64,000 bases of DNA, taken from the NCBI RefSeq assembly GCF_003203515.1, contig NZ_BGNG01000009.1:1-64000 (forward strand), written 5' to 3'. The number at the start of each line of letters is the position of its first letter. Within the stretch, counting starts at the first letter, position 1. Under the pieces are notes generated by a model. That model had not been told where the DNA came from. It did no database searches and saw nothing but the letters and a program-made list of their open reading frames with translations. This stretch comes from Glaciecola sp. KUL10 (GTDB lineage Bacteria; Pseudomonadota; Gammaproteobacteria; Enterobacterales; Alteromonadaceae). This document shows, piece after piece, positions 19,086 to 28,857 of the stretch. Made by a program: the position numbers and the translations under genes.

Positions 19086-20297
19086 TTAGCCAATGGATAA
19101 GAAGACGCCAGCCAGTGCTGCGCTCATTAAGTTCGCAAGCGTGGCTGCGAAAACGGCTTTTAAACCGAGTTTTGCAATCTCTTGCCTACGCGTGGGGGCA
19201 AGTGCGCCAATACCGCCAAGTAAGATGGCAATAGATGACAAGTTAGCAAACCCACATAAAGCAAACGTCACGATTGCCTGCGTTTGTGCTGATAAAGAAT
19301 CTGCGTAATTAACAAAGTCTAAGTAAGCGACAAATTCATTGACCACAATTTTTTGTCCGATGAAGCTACCTGCTAAAAACGCTTCATCAAGCGGAATTCC
19401 GATTAACCAGGCTACAGGCATAAACACGTAGCCCAATATCATTTGAATCGACAGTTCGCTATATCCTGCAAGCCCGCCGAGATAACCTAATAAGCCGTTT
19501 AACAAAGCAATCAATGCGATAAAAGCAAGTAACATTGCACCTACATTTACCGCTAATTTCATACCTGAGGCGGCACCACTGGCTGCTGCGTCAAGTACGT
19601 TAGCATATTCTTCGGTATCAGCTTTGACGTCGGTCAAAGAATCGTTAGCTTTTTTTGTTTCAGGCTCTAACAGCTTTGCCATTAACAAACCGCCGGGTGC
19701 AGCCATAAAGCTTGCAGCCAATAAATATTTAAGTTCGACCCCAAGGCCTGCATATCCAGCCATTATCGAGCCTGCAATTGACGCGAGGCCGCCGACCATG
19801 ACGGCAAAGAGTTCTGAACGTGTCATTTTAGGTAAAAACGGTTTGATGATAAGTGGGGCTTCAGTTTGACCAACAAATATATTAGCCGCTGCACTCATAG
19901 ATTCGGGTTTGGACGTACCTAAAAGCTTTTGCAAGCCACCGCCGATAAATTTGATGACAACCGCCATAATGCCCAAATGATAGAGTACTGCAATCAAAGA
20001 CGAGAAGAAGATAATGACAGGTAAAACATTGAAGGCAAATATAAAGCCTAATGACTGATTACCCACTTGCCCAAACAAAAAATCAATGCCTTGTTGGCTG
20101 TATGAGATTACTTCGCCGACAAATTCCGTTATCTTTAGTAAGACATGAGAACCCACGTCAGAATAGATAATGAACAAGCCAATAAGCGCTTGAATAGCAA
20201 ACGCGCCACCCACAGTTCGCCAATTAATACTTTTTCTTGAGGAAGAGAATAGGTATCCTACCAGTAAAAGAAATGCAATTCCGAGAAGTCCAGTCAT
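19086..20297 (-). CDS. nupC: concentrative nucleoside transporter, NupC family
   Basis: This is an inner-membrane cation-coupled nucleoside importer of 403 aa, the normal CNT length. It shows the family segments [20 protein letters not shown] and [17 protein letters not shown], and ends with the hydrophobic stretch around [19 protein letters not shown]. No strong ribosome-binding site precedes the ATG. It lies between udk (66 bp upstream) and the oxygenase (29 bp downstream), which fits uptake of uridine or cytidine followed by phosphorylation. Confidence 0.92.
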   Translation of the reverse strand: MTGLLGIAFLLLVGYLFSSSRKSINWRTVGGAFAIQALIGLFIIYSDVGSHVLLKITEFVGEVISYSQQGIDFLFGQVGNQSLGFIFAFNVLPVIIFFSSLIAVLYHLGIMAVVIKFIGGGLQKLLGTSKPESMSAAANIFVGQTEAPLIIKPFLPKMTRSELFAVMVGGLASIAGSIMAGYAGLGVELKYLLAASFMAAPGGLLMAKLLEPETKKANDSLTDVKADTEEYANVLDAAASGAASGMKLAVNVGAMLLAFIALIALLNGLLGYLGGLAGYSELSIQMILGYVFMPVAWLIGIPLDEAFLAGSFIGQKIVVNEFVAYLDFVNYADSLSAQTQAIVTFALCGFANLSSIAILLGGIGALAPTRRQEIAKLGLKAVFAATLANLMSAALAGVFLSIG

Positions 20298-20363
20298 TGT
20301 TGTTTTTATTCGCTTATATTATGTTTAACTAATTTCTAGTATTCGACTAAAAATTGTAAATAG

Positions 20364-20984
20364 CTAGCTGCTGCTAGATAAATAGGAAAATACCACGTCT
20401 ACCGCTAGGTGATTTTCACCGCCGTGAGGTACGATTAAATCTGCAAAGTTTTTACTTGGCTCGATAAACTTATGATACATCGGTTTGACGGTATTTTCAT
20501 ACTGAGTAGCAACGGACTCTATAGAACGCCCTCGCTCTTGTGTATCACGAAGCATTCTGCGCATCAAACATACGTCTAAAGGTGTATCGACAAAGACTTT
20601 TATATCAAATTGATCAAACATTTGAATCTGCGTGAGTAGCATGATTCCTTCTATGATAATAATTGGGGATGCTTCAAGTTGCTTTTTTTCTGCCAAACGA
20701 GTGTGCGTTTTGTAGCAATACTCAGGATATTCGATTGCCTTACCGGATAACAAATCAATGAGGTGTTGATTGAGTAAATCATGTTCAAATGCGTCAGGAT
20801 GATCGTAATTGGTTTCTACGCGCTCAGCCATCGACAGATGATCTTGTGCTTTATAGTAGTGGTCTTCTTGTAAAACCAAAACCTCTCGCGCTTGCTGACG
20901 CAGTTTCAATGCAAGATTTTGAGTAAATAAAGATTTGCCTGAGCCCGAAGCACCAGAAATTGCCAAAATGATAGGTTTTGTCAT
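20364..20984 (-). CDS. udk: uridine kinase
   Basis: This cytoplasmic P-loop kinase of 206 aa phosphorylates uridine or cytidine in pyrimidine salvage. Walker A is GASGSGKS (residues 11-18), and LQEDHYYK with the downstream NYDHPDAFE segment matches the nucleoside-binding part of the Udk/phosphoribulokinase family. The IIIIEGIMLL segment is the Walker B-like strand. It is the first gene of the udk-nupC-oxygenase set. A relative with another nucleoside substrate is possible. Confidence 0.88.
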   Translation of the reverse strand: MTKPIILAISGASGSGKSLFTQNLALKLRQQAREVLVLQEDHYYKAQDHLSMAERVETNYDHPDAFEHDLLNQHLIDLLSGKAIEYPEYCYKTHTRLAEKKQLEASPIIIIEGIMLLTQIQMFDQFDIKVFVDTPLDVCLMRRMLRDTQERGRSIESVATQYENTVKPMYHKFIEPSKNFADLIVPHGGENHLAVDVVFSYLSSSS

Positions 20985-21185
20985 AAAAATCGCGCCGTGA
21001 GACAGTCAAAAAACGTGCATACGATACCTTTTTGAGCGATTTCAATCAATTTAATAGTTTTATTGTCTTACTTTTGTGATGAATGTTTCGTTTTGTGTGT
21101 TTTGCATACGAAATATTAGGATATGGGCTCTCTTAAATTGGCTTATTAGACCAGTGAATGATTGTTTAATCGTAATGTGACAGTA

Positions 21186-21219
21186 TTGTCATAAAACTGA
21201 CACATAATGCGAGGACAAT
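21186..21219 (+). promoter_or_regulatory. Pho-box-like promoter of the Oar-like receptor
   Basis: TTGTCAT (21186-21192), AAAA, CTGACAC (21197-21203) reproduces the PhoB box layout of two 7-bp repeats of CTGTCAT four bases apart, matching 6/7 and 5/7. Ten bases further lies GACAAT (21214-21219), a -10 hexamer at the spacing seen in E. coli phoA. PhoB activation under phosphate limitation is inferred. The rest of 20985-21277 holds no gene. Confidence 0.55.
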
Positions 21220-21277
21220 CTTTGCCCATAAAAAGTTCCATAAATTTCTCAAAAAAATAGACGATAGGAAACTTCCA

Positions 21278-24200
21278 ATGTCAAAACTTAAGTTTAGCCG
21301 TGTCGCGTTAGCGGTTGCATTTGCTGCAGGTTTATCTACAGCCGCAATCGCTCAAACGACTACTTCATCAATTAGAGGTAACGTAGCTACCGAAGCTGGT
21401 ACTACTTTTTCTAATGCAACAGTGAGAATCATTCACGTTCCTTCGGGCACAGTGTCTGTTGCAACGACTAACGATAATGGTACGTTTTCAGCTCGTGGTT
21501 TGCGTGTTGGTGGGCCATATACTGTTGAAATCAGTGGCGGTAACTTTGCGCCAGTGCGTGTTGAAGATGTATTCTTGTCACTAGACCAAACATTTTCACT
21601 TCCTGTAACAGTACAACCACAAGTTGAAACTGAAGTTATCCAAGTATTGGGTTCAGCGACAGCATTGGCTGGTTTCTCAAACGAAGGTTTGAGCACAAGT
21701 TTAGGTCTTGAGGCGCTAAATGAAGTATCTTCAATCGACCGTGATATCACTGATGCAGCAGAACTTGACCCATTTGTTGCGGTTAACGTTCAAAGTGGCG
21801 GTGCTAAAGAGCTTACAATTGCAGGTGCTAACAACCGCTTTAACTCTCTAACTATCGATGGTGTTGCACTAAACGACCGCTTTGGTCTTAACGCTAACGG
21901 TTTCCCAACTCAGCGTTCACCTATTTCTTTCGACGCAATTGAGTCACTTTCAATTCAAACAGCACCATTTGATGTTGAATACAATGGCTTTACTGGCGGC
22001 ACAATAAACGCTGTTACAAAGTCTGGAACAAACGAGTTTCACGGTTCATTAGCGTACTATCACACAAGTGATTCATTAATCGGTGATTCAAACGGCGACA
22101 ATGACTTCGACTTTACGTTCGAAGAAGACACGTTTGTTGCAACACTTGGTGGCCCAATTATTCAAGATAAGCTTTTCTTCTTTGTTTCTTATGACAAATT
22201 TGAAGAGATTGCTCCATTAAACAACGGTCCAGTGGGCTCTGGCGCACTCAACATTGAGCAAGACATTACTGCTGACGACGTTGCTCAAGTTAGCCAAATC
22301 GTTTCTGACGTATGGGGCTTCGATATTGGTGGTTTCAACAAAGATGCGGCACAAGATGAAAAAATTCTTGCAAACATTGACTGGAACATCAACGATGACC
22401 ACCGCGCTAAGTTTACTTATATTAGCACTGACGGTAACACTATCCGTGAACAAAACGGTAATAACTTCTTGGCTTCTGATAACAGATTAGGTGCTTCATC
22501 GGCTTGGTATAATCGTTCAGAAAAAATCGAAAGTGTAATTGCTCACGTATTCTCTGATTGGACAGCTGATTTCTCTACTCAGTTTAAAATTGGTAAAACG
22601 ACACAAGCAACCGGTCAAAATTCTTTGAACGGCGCTGAATTCCCATCATTTGCTGTATTTTTACGCGAAGTTGATGGCGACGAAAACTATTTAGTTGTTG
22701 GCCCAGACCGTTTCCGTCACGGTAACGAGTTAGACCAAGAGTTTTTGACGATTAAATTCTTAGCGGAATACGCTTGGGGCGATCATATCTTTAAAGCGGG
22801 CTACGAAAGAGAAGAAGTTGATGTAAATAACTTGTTCGCACAAAACTCTGAAGGTTCTTACTTATTCGACAGTATCGACGATCTTCGCAATGCTCAAGCA
22901 TCTGCTCTACTTTACCAAAATGCAATCACAAACGACGAAAACGATTTACGCGCAATCTGGGGTTACAACTATAACTCTCTTTATGTTCAAGATTCGTGGG
23001 ATGTAAATGCTTATTTGGTAGTTGATTATGGTATTCGTTATGACTGGTACGAGTCAGAAGGGTCGATTCGTGAAAATCAAAACTTTGTTGACCGTTATGG
23101 CTTTACCAATACGACTGATATTGATGGCTTAGATGTAATATTACCTCGCTTCTCATTTAAATGGTTGCCAACTGATGACTTAACAGTTCGTGGTGGTATC
23201 GGTCGTTTCTCTGGCGGTTCACCGGGCGTTTGGTTATCTAACAGCTATTCAAATGACGGCGTGATTTCTGACGACGTCAACGATTTTGGTAGTGGTAACA
23301 CTTATAACGTGCCGACTACGCCAGATGCGGCAACTGGCCAGTATATCCCTGCTGATGTTCTTGCAACATTAGCGAACACTGCACCAGACGGTTCGGTAAA
23401 CGCGTTAAGCCCTGATTTTGAAATTCCAACGACAACTAAATTCAGCTTAGGTGCTGCTTACTATGCTGACTTACCTGTGTTAGGTGAAGGTTGGTTGTTC
23501 TCTGCTGACGTTTTATACAACAAACTAGATAATGCCTCTTATTGGTACGATCAGCGTTGTGAAAACCCAGTAGAAGTTTCTCCAGACGGTCGTGGTGTTT
23601 ATGATTGTAGTGAAGGCCCTGAAGCGCTTGTAGTTGGTTCTTTCGACGGTGGTGACAGTACACTTTATGCATTGTCAGCAAGCAACGATTGGGACACTGA
23701 CTTTGGTCGTTTCGATATGTTTGCAAGCTATACACATGCAGACGTTAAAGACATCGGTTACGGTACTTCATCTACTGCAACTTCTAACTACTCAGATTTC
23801 GCAGCGTATGATCGTCAAGCTCCGCGCGTGGGTACTTCTAGCTTCCAAACTGAACACTTGTTCAAGTTGCGTTTCAACTGGAGAAAAGAGTTCGTAGAAG
23901 GTTACCAAACAAAAGTTTCGGTATTCGCAACACGCCGTACAGGTCAACCGTATAGCTATACATTCAATGAAAACAATGCGTGTGTACTTGATGTTGGTGG
24001 CGGTCGTTGTAGACGTGAAAGCCGTAATGATGATGCAGGTCACTTACTATATGTTCCATCTGGACCTAACGATCCATTGTTTGCAGCAACTTCATTTGAC
24101 GGTGACGTAGCTCAACAACAAGCGTTCTTCGATTACATCAACAGTAGTGAGTTAGCTCAATATGCAGGTAGCATTGCTCCTCGTAATGGTGATAACTCAG

Positions 24201-24490
24201 CTTGGTCGACAATTGTTGACGTTCGTATCCAACAAGAATTACCAGCGTTTCATGAAGACCACAAGCTAACTGCTTTCTTCGACATTGAGAACTTCGGTAA
24301 CTTGTTAAACAGTGATTGGGGACGCATTGAGCGTACTCGTTACGAGTATGAGCGTGCTGTAGTGGCTGCTCAGATTGTTGATGGTCAATATGAATACTCA
24401 AGCTTGAGAACTCCTAGTAGCATTGAGAACTTAGAAGTATTGTCTCAGTCAGTATGGCAAGTACAATTTGGTATTAAATACGAATTCTAA
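21278..24490 (+). CDS. Oar-like TonB-dependent receptor with carboxypeptidase-regulatory-like domain
   Basis: This is a large outer-membrane receptor of 1070 aa. The signal peptide ends AAIAQ. A carboxypeptidase regulatory-like beta-sandwich follows (about residues 30-110; SIRGNVATEAGTTFSNATV), then a plug containing IAGANNRFNSLTIDGVALND and GFTGGTINAVTKSGTNEFHG, and a long barrel ending in Phe (FGIKYEF). This is the Oar/SusC-related architecture. AGGAAA precedes the ATG. Such proteins take up or export large substrates, and the ligand is unknown here. The upstream Pho-box-like site suggests phosphate control. A terminator follows at once. Confidence 0.92.
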   Translation: MSKLKFSRVALAVAFAAGLSTAAIAQTTTSSIRGNVATEAGTTFSNATVRIIHVPSGTVSVATTNDNGTFSARGLRVGGPYTVEISGGNFAPVRVEDVFLSLDQTFSLPVTVQPQVETEVIQVLGSATALAGFSNEGLSTSLGLEALNEVSSIDRDITDAAELDPFVAVNVQSGGAKELTIAGANNRFNSLTIDGVALNDRFGLNANGFPTQRSPISFDAIESLSIQTAPFDVEYNGFTGGTINAVTKSGTNEFHGSLAYYHTSDSLIGDSNGDNDFDFTFEEDTFVATLGGPIIQDKLFFFVSYDKFEEIAPLNNGPVGSGALNIEQDITADDVAQVSQIVSDVWGFDIGGFNKDAAQDEKILANIDWNINDDHRAKFTYISTDGNTIREQNGNNFLASDNRLGASSAWYNRSEKIESVIAHVFSDWTADFSTQFKIGKTTQATGQNSLNGAEFPSFAVFLREVDGDENYLVVGPDRFRHGNELDQEFLTIKFLAEYAWGDHIFKAGYEREEVDVNNLFAQNSEGSYLFDSIDDLRNAQASALLYQNAITNDENDLRAIWGYNYNSLYVQDSWDVNAYLVVDYGIRYDWYESEGSIRENQNFVDRYGFTNTTDIDGLDVILPRFSFKWLPTDDLTVRGGIGRFSGGSPGVWLSNSYSNDGVISDDVNDFGSGNTYNVPTTPDAATGQYIPADVLATLANTAPDGSVNALSPDFEIPTTTKFSLGAAYYADLPVLGEGWLFSADVLYNKLDNASYWYDQRCENPVEVSPDGRGVYDCSEGPEALVVGSFDGGDSTLYALSASNDWDTDFGRFDMFASYTHADVKDIGYGTSSTATSNYSDFAAYDRQAPRVGTSSFQTEHLFKLRFNWRKEFVEGYQTKVSVFATRRTGQPYSYTFNENNACVLDVGGGRCRRESRNDDAGHLLYVPSGPNDPLFAATSFDGDVAQQQAFFDYINSSELAQYAGSIAPRNGDNSAWSTIVDVRIQQELPAFHEDHKLTAFFDIENFGNLLNSDWGRIERTRYEYERAVVAAQIVDGQYEYSSLRTPSSIENLEVLSQSVWQVQFGIKYEF

Positions 24491-24516
24491 TTCGACAAAA
24501 TACCAAAGCTAAACCT

Positions 24517-24547
24517 AAAAAACCGAAGCCTAGTGCTTCGGTTTTTT
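24517..24547. terminator. terminator after the Oar-like receptor
   Basis: AACCGAAGC (24521-24529), a 5-nt loop and GCTTCGGTT (24535-24543), flanked by A and T runs that extend the stem to 24517-24547. The symmetrical runs would allow use from both strands. The remaining gap to nspC holds no supported gene. Confidence 0.88.
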
Positions 24548-24767
24548 GCTTTCTGAGCCTTTGTTCAGTTTCAGACTTCTGAGCAATAGCGCACTATAAC
24601 CCTGTGGTCGCCATCAAGGATGACTGGCAACACGGAAGTGATTAAGTTTGGAACAAGTGAATCTGTCCGTGCAACTTGCTGAATTTGATCTGACAAACGG
24701 GATGTTTGTTTAAAAACCACATTGACTTGGGAGTAGCAAAGGATTGTTTCTTGCCCAAGTTTCCTTT

Positions 24768-25904
24768 TTAAGATAAGCGCGCTTTAAACTCTTCATAAGT
24801 AAAGCTTTTCACCAACTCAAACTCACCGCTTTTGCGTATAATTCCAATAGATGGATGCTCTACGCCATTAAAAAAGGTGGTTTTGACCATGGTGTAATGC
24901 AGCATGTCTTCAAAAACAAGCTTATCCCCGATATTCAGCGGCGCATCAAAGCTGTAAGGCTCTATGACATCACCTGCTAAACACGAGTTGCCGCCTATCT
25001 TATATGTATAGGCTTTTTCGTTTGGCTGCCCTGAATGTGTGATCATGGGGCGATATGGCATTTCTAGTACATCAGGCATGTGCGCAGTGGCTGAGATATC
25101 CAATATTAAAATTTGGTCTTGGTTTTCGACGATATCTACGACTTCACAAATTAAGTCACCCGCTTGCCAAGCGACTGCTGAACCGGGCTCCATGATGATT
25201 CTTAAATGAGGGAATTTTACTTTGAAAGCCTTCAACGAAGCGATTAAATGCTCAATATCATAACCTTTCTTAGTCATTAAATGACCGCCGCCAAGGTTGA
25301 GCCATTTTAGCTCACCAAGGTAATCTGCAAATTTTTCTTCGATAGCATCAAGTGTGCGAGCGGTCGCAAACGAATCACATTCACATAAATTGTGTACATG
25401 AAAACCTTCGACATCACTTAGGTCTTGGCCAGCTAGCTGCTCTTTTAAAATACCCAGTCGCGAACCGGGCGAGCAAGGGTCGTATAAAGGTGTATCGGCT
25501 TCTTGGTTTTCAGGGTTGACTCTTAAACCAATCGAAACCCCTTTCGCTTTTGCTTGTACTTTATAGGCATTAAACTGATTTAAGCTGTTAAAAGACAAGT
25601 GATGCACAATTTCGCAAAGTTCATCTATGTCTTTTTGCTTATATGCAGGTGAGTATGCATGTACTTCACCTTTAACTGCTTTCGCTAGTTTGGCTTCCCA
25701 AACTGAACTGGCAGTTGCTCCCTTGAGATACTGCGATACAAGGTCAAAAGTAGACCACATTGAATAGCCCTTTAGCGCAAGAATAATATCAACGCCTGCT
25801 TCTTCTTGTACGTGTTGCATTAATTGAAGATTTGCTTCAAGCAAAGCTTCATCACAGACGTAACATGGTGAAGGGATATCTAAATGCGAGTACTTTGTTT
25901 GCAT
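24768..25904 (-). CDS. nspC: carboxynorspermidine/carboxyspermidine decarboxylase
   Basis: This is a PLP-dependent fold-III decarboxylase of 378 aa that removes the carboxyl of carboxy(nor)spermidine to give (nor)spermidine. The PLP lysine is K45 in LALKGYSMW. The glycine-rich phosphate site (LNLGGGHLMTKKGYD) and the cross-subunit cysteine in GGNSCLAGD are present. The start is ATG 25904; the codon before it is an in-frame GTG. It lies 51 bp after the carboxynorspermidine synthase gene, as in Vibrio. Whether the product here is norspermidine or spermidine depends on the substrate diamine. Confidence 0.93.
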   Translation of the reverse strand: MQTKYSHLDIPSPCYVCDEALLEANLQLMQHVQEEAGVDIILALKGYSMWSTFDLVSQYLKGATASSVWEAKLAKAVKGEVHAYSPAYKQKDIDELCEIVHHLSFNSLNQFNAYKVQAKAKGVSIGLRVNPENQEADTPLYDPCSPGSRLGILKEQLAGQDLSDVEGFHVHNLCECDSFATARTLDAIEEKFADYLGELKWLNLGGGHLMTKKGYDIEHLIASLKAFKVKFPHLRIIMEPGSAVAWQAGDLICEVVDIVENQDQILILDISATAHMPDVLEMPYRPMITHSGQPNEKAYTYKIGGNSCLAGDVIEPYSFDAPLNIGDKLVFEDMLHYTMVKTTFFNGVEHPSIGIIRKSGEFELVKSFTYEEFKARLS

Positions 25905-25955
25905 CACAGCTCTCTTGGGTTCTTGATTTCGTTAAGCTTGTTCTTGTATCAATAG

Positions 25956-27158
25956 TTATTTTGCGAAAGGTGAGCTTTCACATTCCAGCACTTGCCAAGG
26001 CAATCCATGCTCGTTAAGCATGTCCATAAACGGATCAGGATCGAATTGTTCCATATTCCACACGCCCGGTTGCTTCCATTTGTTTTGAAGCATCAGCGCT
26101 GCGCCGATCATGGCTGGTACACCCGTCGTATAAGATACGGCTTGTGCCCCAACTTCTTCATTACACACGGCATGGTCGCAATTGTTGTAGATGAAGATAG
26201 TTTTTTCTTTGCCGTCTTTAACACCCGTGATATAGGTTCCGATACATGTCATGCCAGTGTATCCCTCGGCAAGTGAGCCCGGGTTTGGCAGTACTGCTTT
26301 TAAAAACTCAAGTGGCACAATTTGCTGACCTTGAAATTCAACGGGTTCAATGCTCGTCATGCCAATGCCTTCAAGCACGCGCAGATGATTTAAGTAAGCA
26401 TCGCCAAAGGTCATCCAAAAACGTGCGCGTTTTAGGGTAGGGAAGTGCTTAACCAAAGACTCTAATTCTTCGTGGAACATCAAATAAGACGCACGTACGC
26501 CGATGTTTTGGTAATCCAAATCCTCTCGAACACTTAGCGGATCGGTTTCTTTCCACTCACCGTCTTGCCAAAAACGTCCACGCTGCGTAATTTCGCGAAT
26601 ATTAATTTCTGGATTGAAGTTAGTTGCAAAGGCTTGACCGTGATCGCCGCCATTACAATCAACGATGTCCAAGTAGTGAATTTCATCAAAATAATGCTTG
26701 GCTGCATATGCAGTGTAGACATTGGTTACGCCCGGATCGAATCCGCTACCTAACAAGGCCATGATGCCAGCTTCTTTAAATTTGTCTTGATACGCCCACT
26801 GCCAAGAGTACTCAAACTTTGCTTCGTCTTTTGGTTCGTAATTAGCGGTATCGAGGTAATCTGTTTTAGTTGCTAAACACGCATCCATGATCGGTAAGTC
26901 TTGATAAGGGAGCGCAAGGTTAATTACCAGATCAGGTTTAACCTGAGTAATCAGTGCTTCTAGTTCGTCGGCTTTATCTGCATCGACAGCAAAAATTGCT
27001 TTGACGCGATCTGCGCCTACTTCCTGTTGTAAGGCTTCACATTTTGATAGCGTGCGGCTAGCTAAGTAAATTTCGTCGAACATTTCTGGTAGACGAGCAC
27101 ATTTTTTTACAGTAACAGAGGCAACGCCACCTGCACCAATAATTAACACACGAGACAT
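25956..27158 (-). CDS. carboxynorspermidine synthase (saccharopine dehydrogenase-like)
   Basis: This NADPH-dependent reductase of 400 aa condenses aspartate beta-semialdehyde with a diamine (diaminopropane or putrescine). It has an N-terminal Rossmann motif (VLIIGAGGVASVTV), the saccharopine dehydrogenase-like body, GSGFDPGVTNVYTAYA, and FNPEINIREITQRGRFW typical of the CANSDH group. AAGGAG sits just before the ATG. With nspC it makes a two-step polyamine pathway. The diaminobutyrate aminotransferase/decarboxylase that would supply diaminopropane is not in this window. Confidence 0.92.
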   Translation of the reverse strand: MSRVLIIGAGGVASVTVKKCARLPEMFDEIYLASRTLSKCEALQQEVGADRVKAIFAVDADKADELEALITQVKPDLVINLALPYQDLPIMDACLATKTDYLDTANYEPKDEAKFEYSWQWAYQDKFKEAGIMALLGSGFDPGVTNVYTAYAAKHYFDEIHYLDIVDCNGGDHGQAFATNFNPEINIREITQRGRFWQDGEWKETDPLSVREDLDYQNIGVRASYLMFHEELESLVKHFPTLKRARFWMTFGDAYLNHLRVLEGIGMTSIEPVEFQGQQIVPLEFLKAVLPNPGSLAEGYTGMTCIGTYITGVKDGKEKTIFIYNNCDHAVCNEEVGAQAVSYTTGVPAMIGAALMLQNKWKQPGVWNMEQFDPDPFMDMLNEHGLPWQVLECESSPFAK

Positions 27159-27264
27159 GAATTCTCCTTTAAATGACAGGAAGTAAAATTTCTGCGAATG
27201 CTAGCAGTAAATTTTCAATTAGCAAGATAATTGTTATAGACAATGATGGGGCAAATTGCACACG

Positions 27265-27675
27265 TTAATTAGAAAAATCACAGGTATATGGCTTGCCTAT
27301 TGTGATGCCATTGTAATCATACTCATAAGGGTAAATGGTCATCGTGCTTGCGCCGCTCGAATCGCTAATGCTTAGCATCAGTCCATCAGAGTGATTGCCC
27401 TTTGGGGTGATGACAGTCACCGAGTAAACGAGTACCCCAATTGCGGTTTCTGCTTGGCAAGTTCGCAAGGCTATTTGAGTTTCAAGTTTTTCGATCATCG
27501 AAGAGGGGGCAGTGTCACATTCTTCTTCTAAGAACACAGATTGGACATCGTTTTCAATCGAAATGACAGCAAATGGATAAAGGCTGTTGGTATACGTTAA
27601 TAGCACTTCGCTAAAGTCTAGTGCCTTAGTGATAAGGTCAGCGTAGCGCAAATTTTCTTGAAGTATCATTTTCAT
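27265..27675 (-). CDS. hypothetical protein
   Basis: I do not recognise this 136-aa protein. It has no signal peptide or transmembrane segment. It starts with a helical, acidic portion (ENLRYADLITKALDFSEVLL) and continues into a beta-rich second half (GVLVYSVTVITP, MTIYPYEYDYNG) that ends with a single Cys near the C-terminus. A weak AGG precedes the ATG at suitable spacing. It stands alone between the polyamine genes and the PLP enzyme, all on the same strand. Length and composition are gene-like. Confidence 0.6.
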   Translation of the reverse strand: MKMILQENLRYADLITKALDFSEVLLTYTNSLYPFAVISIENDVQSVFLEEECDTAPSSMIEKLETQIALRTCQAETAIGVLVYSVTVITPKGNHSDGLMLSISDSSGASTMTIYPYEYDYNGITIGKPYTCDFSN

Positions 27676-27762
27676 ATTAAAGCCTAAGAATAAGTAGGGA
27701 TAATGCGACTAGCAAGGCCTAGTCTTTTCCATTGTCCAATAACTACTTAAACGTGATTTTTA

Positions 27763-28764
27763 TCATAATGGTTCAGATATACTGCGTCTGATTGTGCGTT
27801 TTCCTTGTAATCCGCCCGTGTGTAAAAATAAAATTTTCGAATTGGGTTTGATTATATCCCTCGTGATATAGCTATGAATTGCAAACATACACTTGGCTGA
27901 ATAGACTTTTTCTACGTCAATCTCAGTCGTGTTTGAAAAGGCATTGATAAATTCATCAAGTTCAGGGCTTGTCTTTGCATAGCCGCCATGATGAAAATTG
28001 TGCTCGATTTGCCAGTGATTACGAGCTTCATCAATGACACCTTTAGGAAGAAGCTGCGAAACTAAGCTCTCCAAGTATCCTTCACCCTTTAAAACCGCGA
28101 CACCTATCACTTTTTTACAAATTGGCTGCGAGTAATGAATCAGTCCTGCAAGTGTGGCACCACTTCCCACCGGTGCGTAAAGTACGTCGAAGTGTTGATT
28201 GGTCGCTTTGATCTCTTCAACGAGGGAATGCATGCCAAATACCGCGTCTTCACTTGAACCGCCCTCTGGAATGATCAGTTCAGCATTAAATTGCAGCTTG
28301 TACTTTTTGATTTGCTCTAGCTTATCGCGTGATTTGTATTCTTGACGCGTCACAAAGTGTAATTGAGTACCCCATGATTCAATGTCTGCGAGTGTCGGTG
28401 ACAAGTTCGTTGGTCGTTCGCCCCTGATGATTGCGGTGAGCCTAATCCCGAGTTTATGGCAACAATATGCAAGTGCATGAAGGTGATTTGAGTATGCCCC
28501 TCCGAACGATAAACAGCTTTTCACATCGTTTAGTAAAGCCTTAGATAAGATCGGTTGAAGTTTTCGCCACTTGTTACCTGAAATAATGGGGTGCAGCAAA
28601 TCGTCTCGTTTGCACCAAAGTGAAATATCGTTGGCGTAGCCCAGCGAGCTAGCATCAATTTGCTGTAAAGGTGAGGGCGTTTTAATACCCAAAGTATGCT
28701 TTAAAGCTTCGATGACTCGATTCTGCTCAGTACTCTTAGCAACAGTCTCTTTACCGTTAATCAA
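27763..28764 (-). CDS. D-cysteine desulfhydrase/ACC deaminase family PLP enzyme
   Basis: This is a fold-II PLP enzyme of 333 aa. The Schiff-base lysine is K65 in ISGNKWRKL, the phosphate loop is GSGATLAGL, and LPEGGSS-type sequence (IPEGGSSEDAVFGM) is typical of this family. Members act as D-cysteine desulfhydrase or, rarely, ACC deaminase; the two cannot be separated here. The best start is TTG 28764 because GGGAG lies just upstream; the longer frame beginning at 28776 would place its start inside that site. It is divergent from the chalcone-isomerase-like gene. Confidence 0.83.
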   Translation of the reverse strand: MINGKETVAKSTEQNRVIEALKHTLGIKTPSPLQQIDASSLGYANDISLWCKRDDLLHPIISGNKWRKLQPILSKALLNDVKSCLSFGGAYSNHLHALAYCCHKLGIRLTAIIRGERPTNLSPTLADIESWGTQLHFVTRQEYKSRDKLEQIKKYKLQFNAELIIPEGGSSEDAVFGMHSLVEEIKATNQHFDVLYAPVGSGATLAGLIHYSQPICKKVIGVAVLKGEGYLESLVSQLLPKGVIDEARNHWQIEHNFHHGGYAKTSPELDEFINAFSNTTEIDVEKVYSAKCMFAIHSYITRDIIKPNSKILFLHTGGLQGKRTIRRSISEPL

Positions 28765-28857
28765 GCTATCTCCCAAAGATTAACTAAGTTTAACAAGTGG
28801 TTTTGATCTTGCACCTATATACTACTCGTTAAAATGCTGGGAACAAAAGGGTGAAGC

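Noticed and set aside
24571-24767. Open minus-strand frame of about 65 codons after nspC
   Set aside because: No start codon with a ribosome site; a frame this long is expected by chance fairly often at this base composition.
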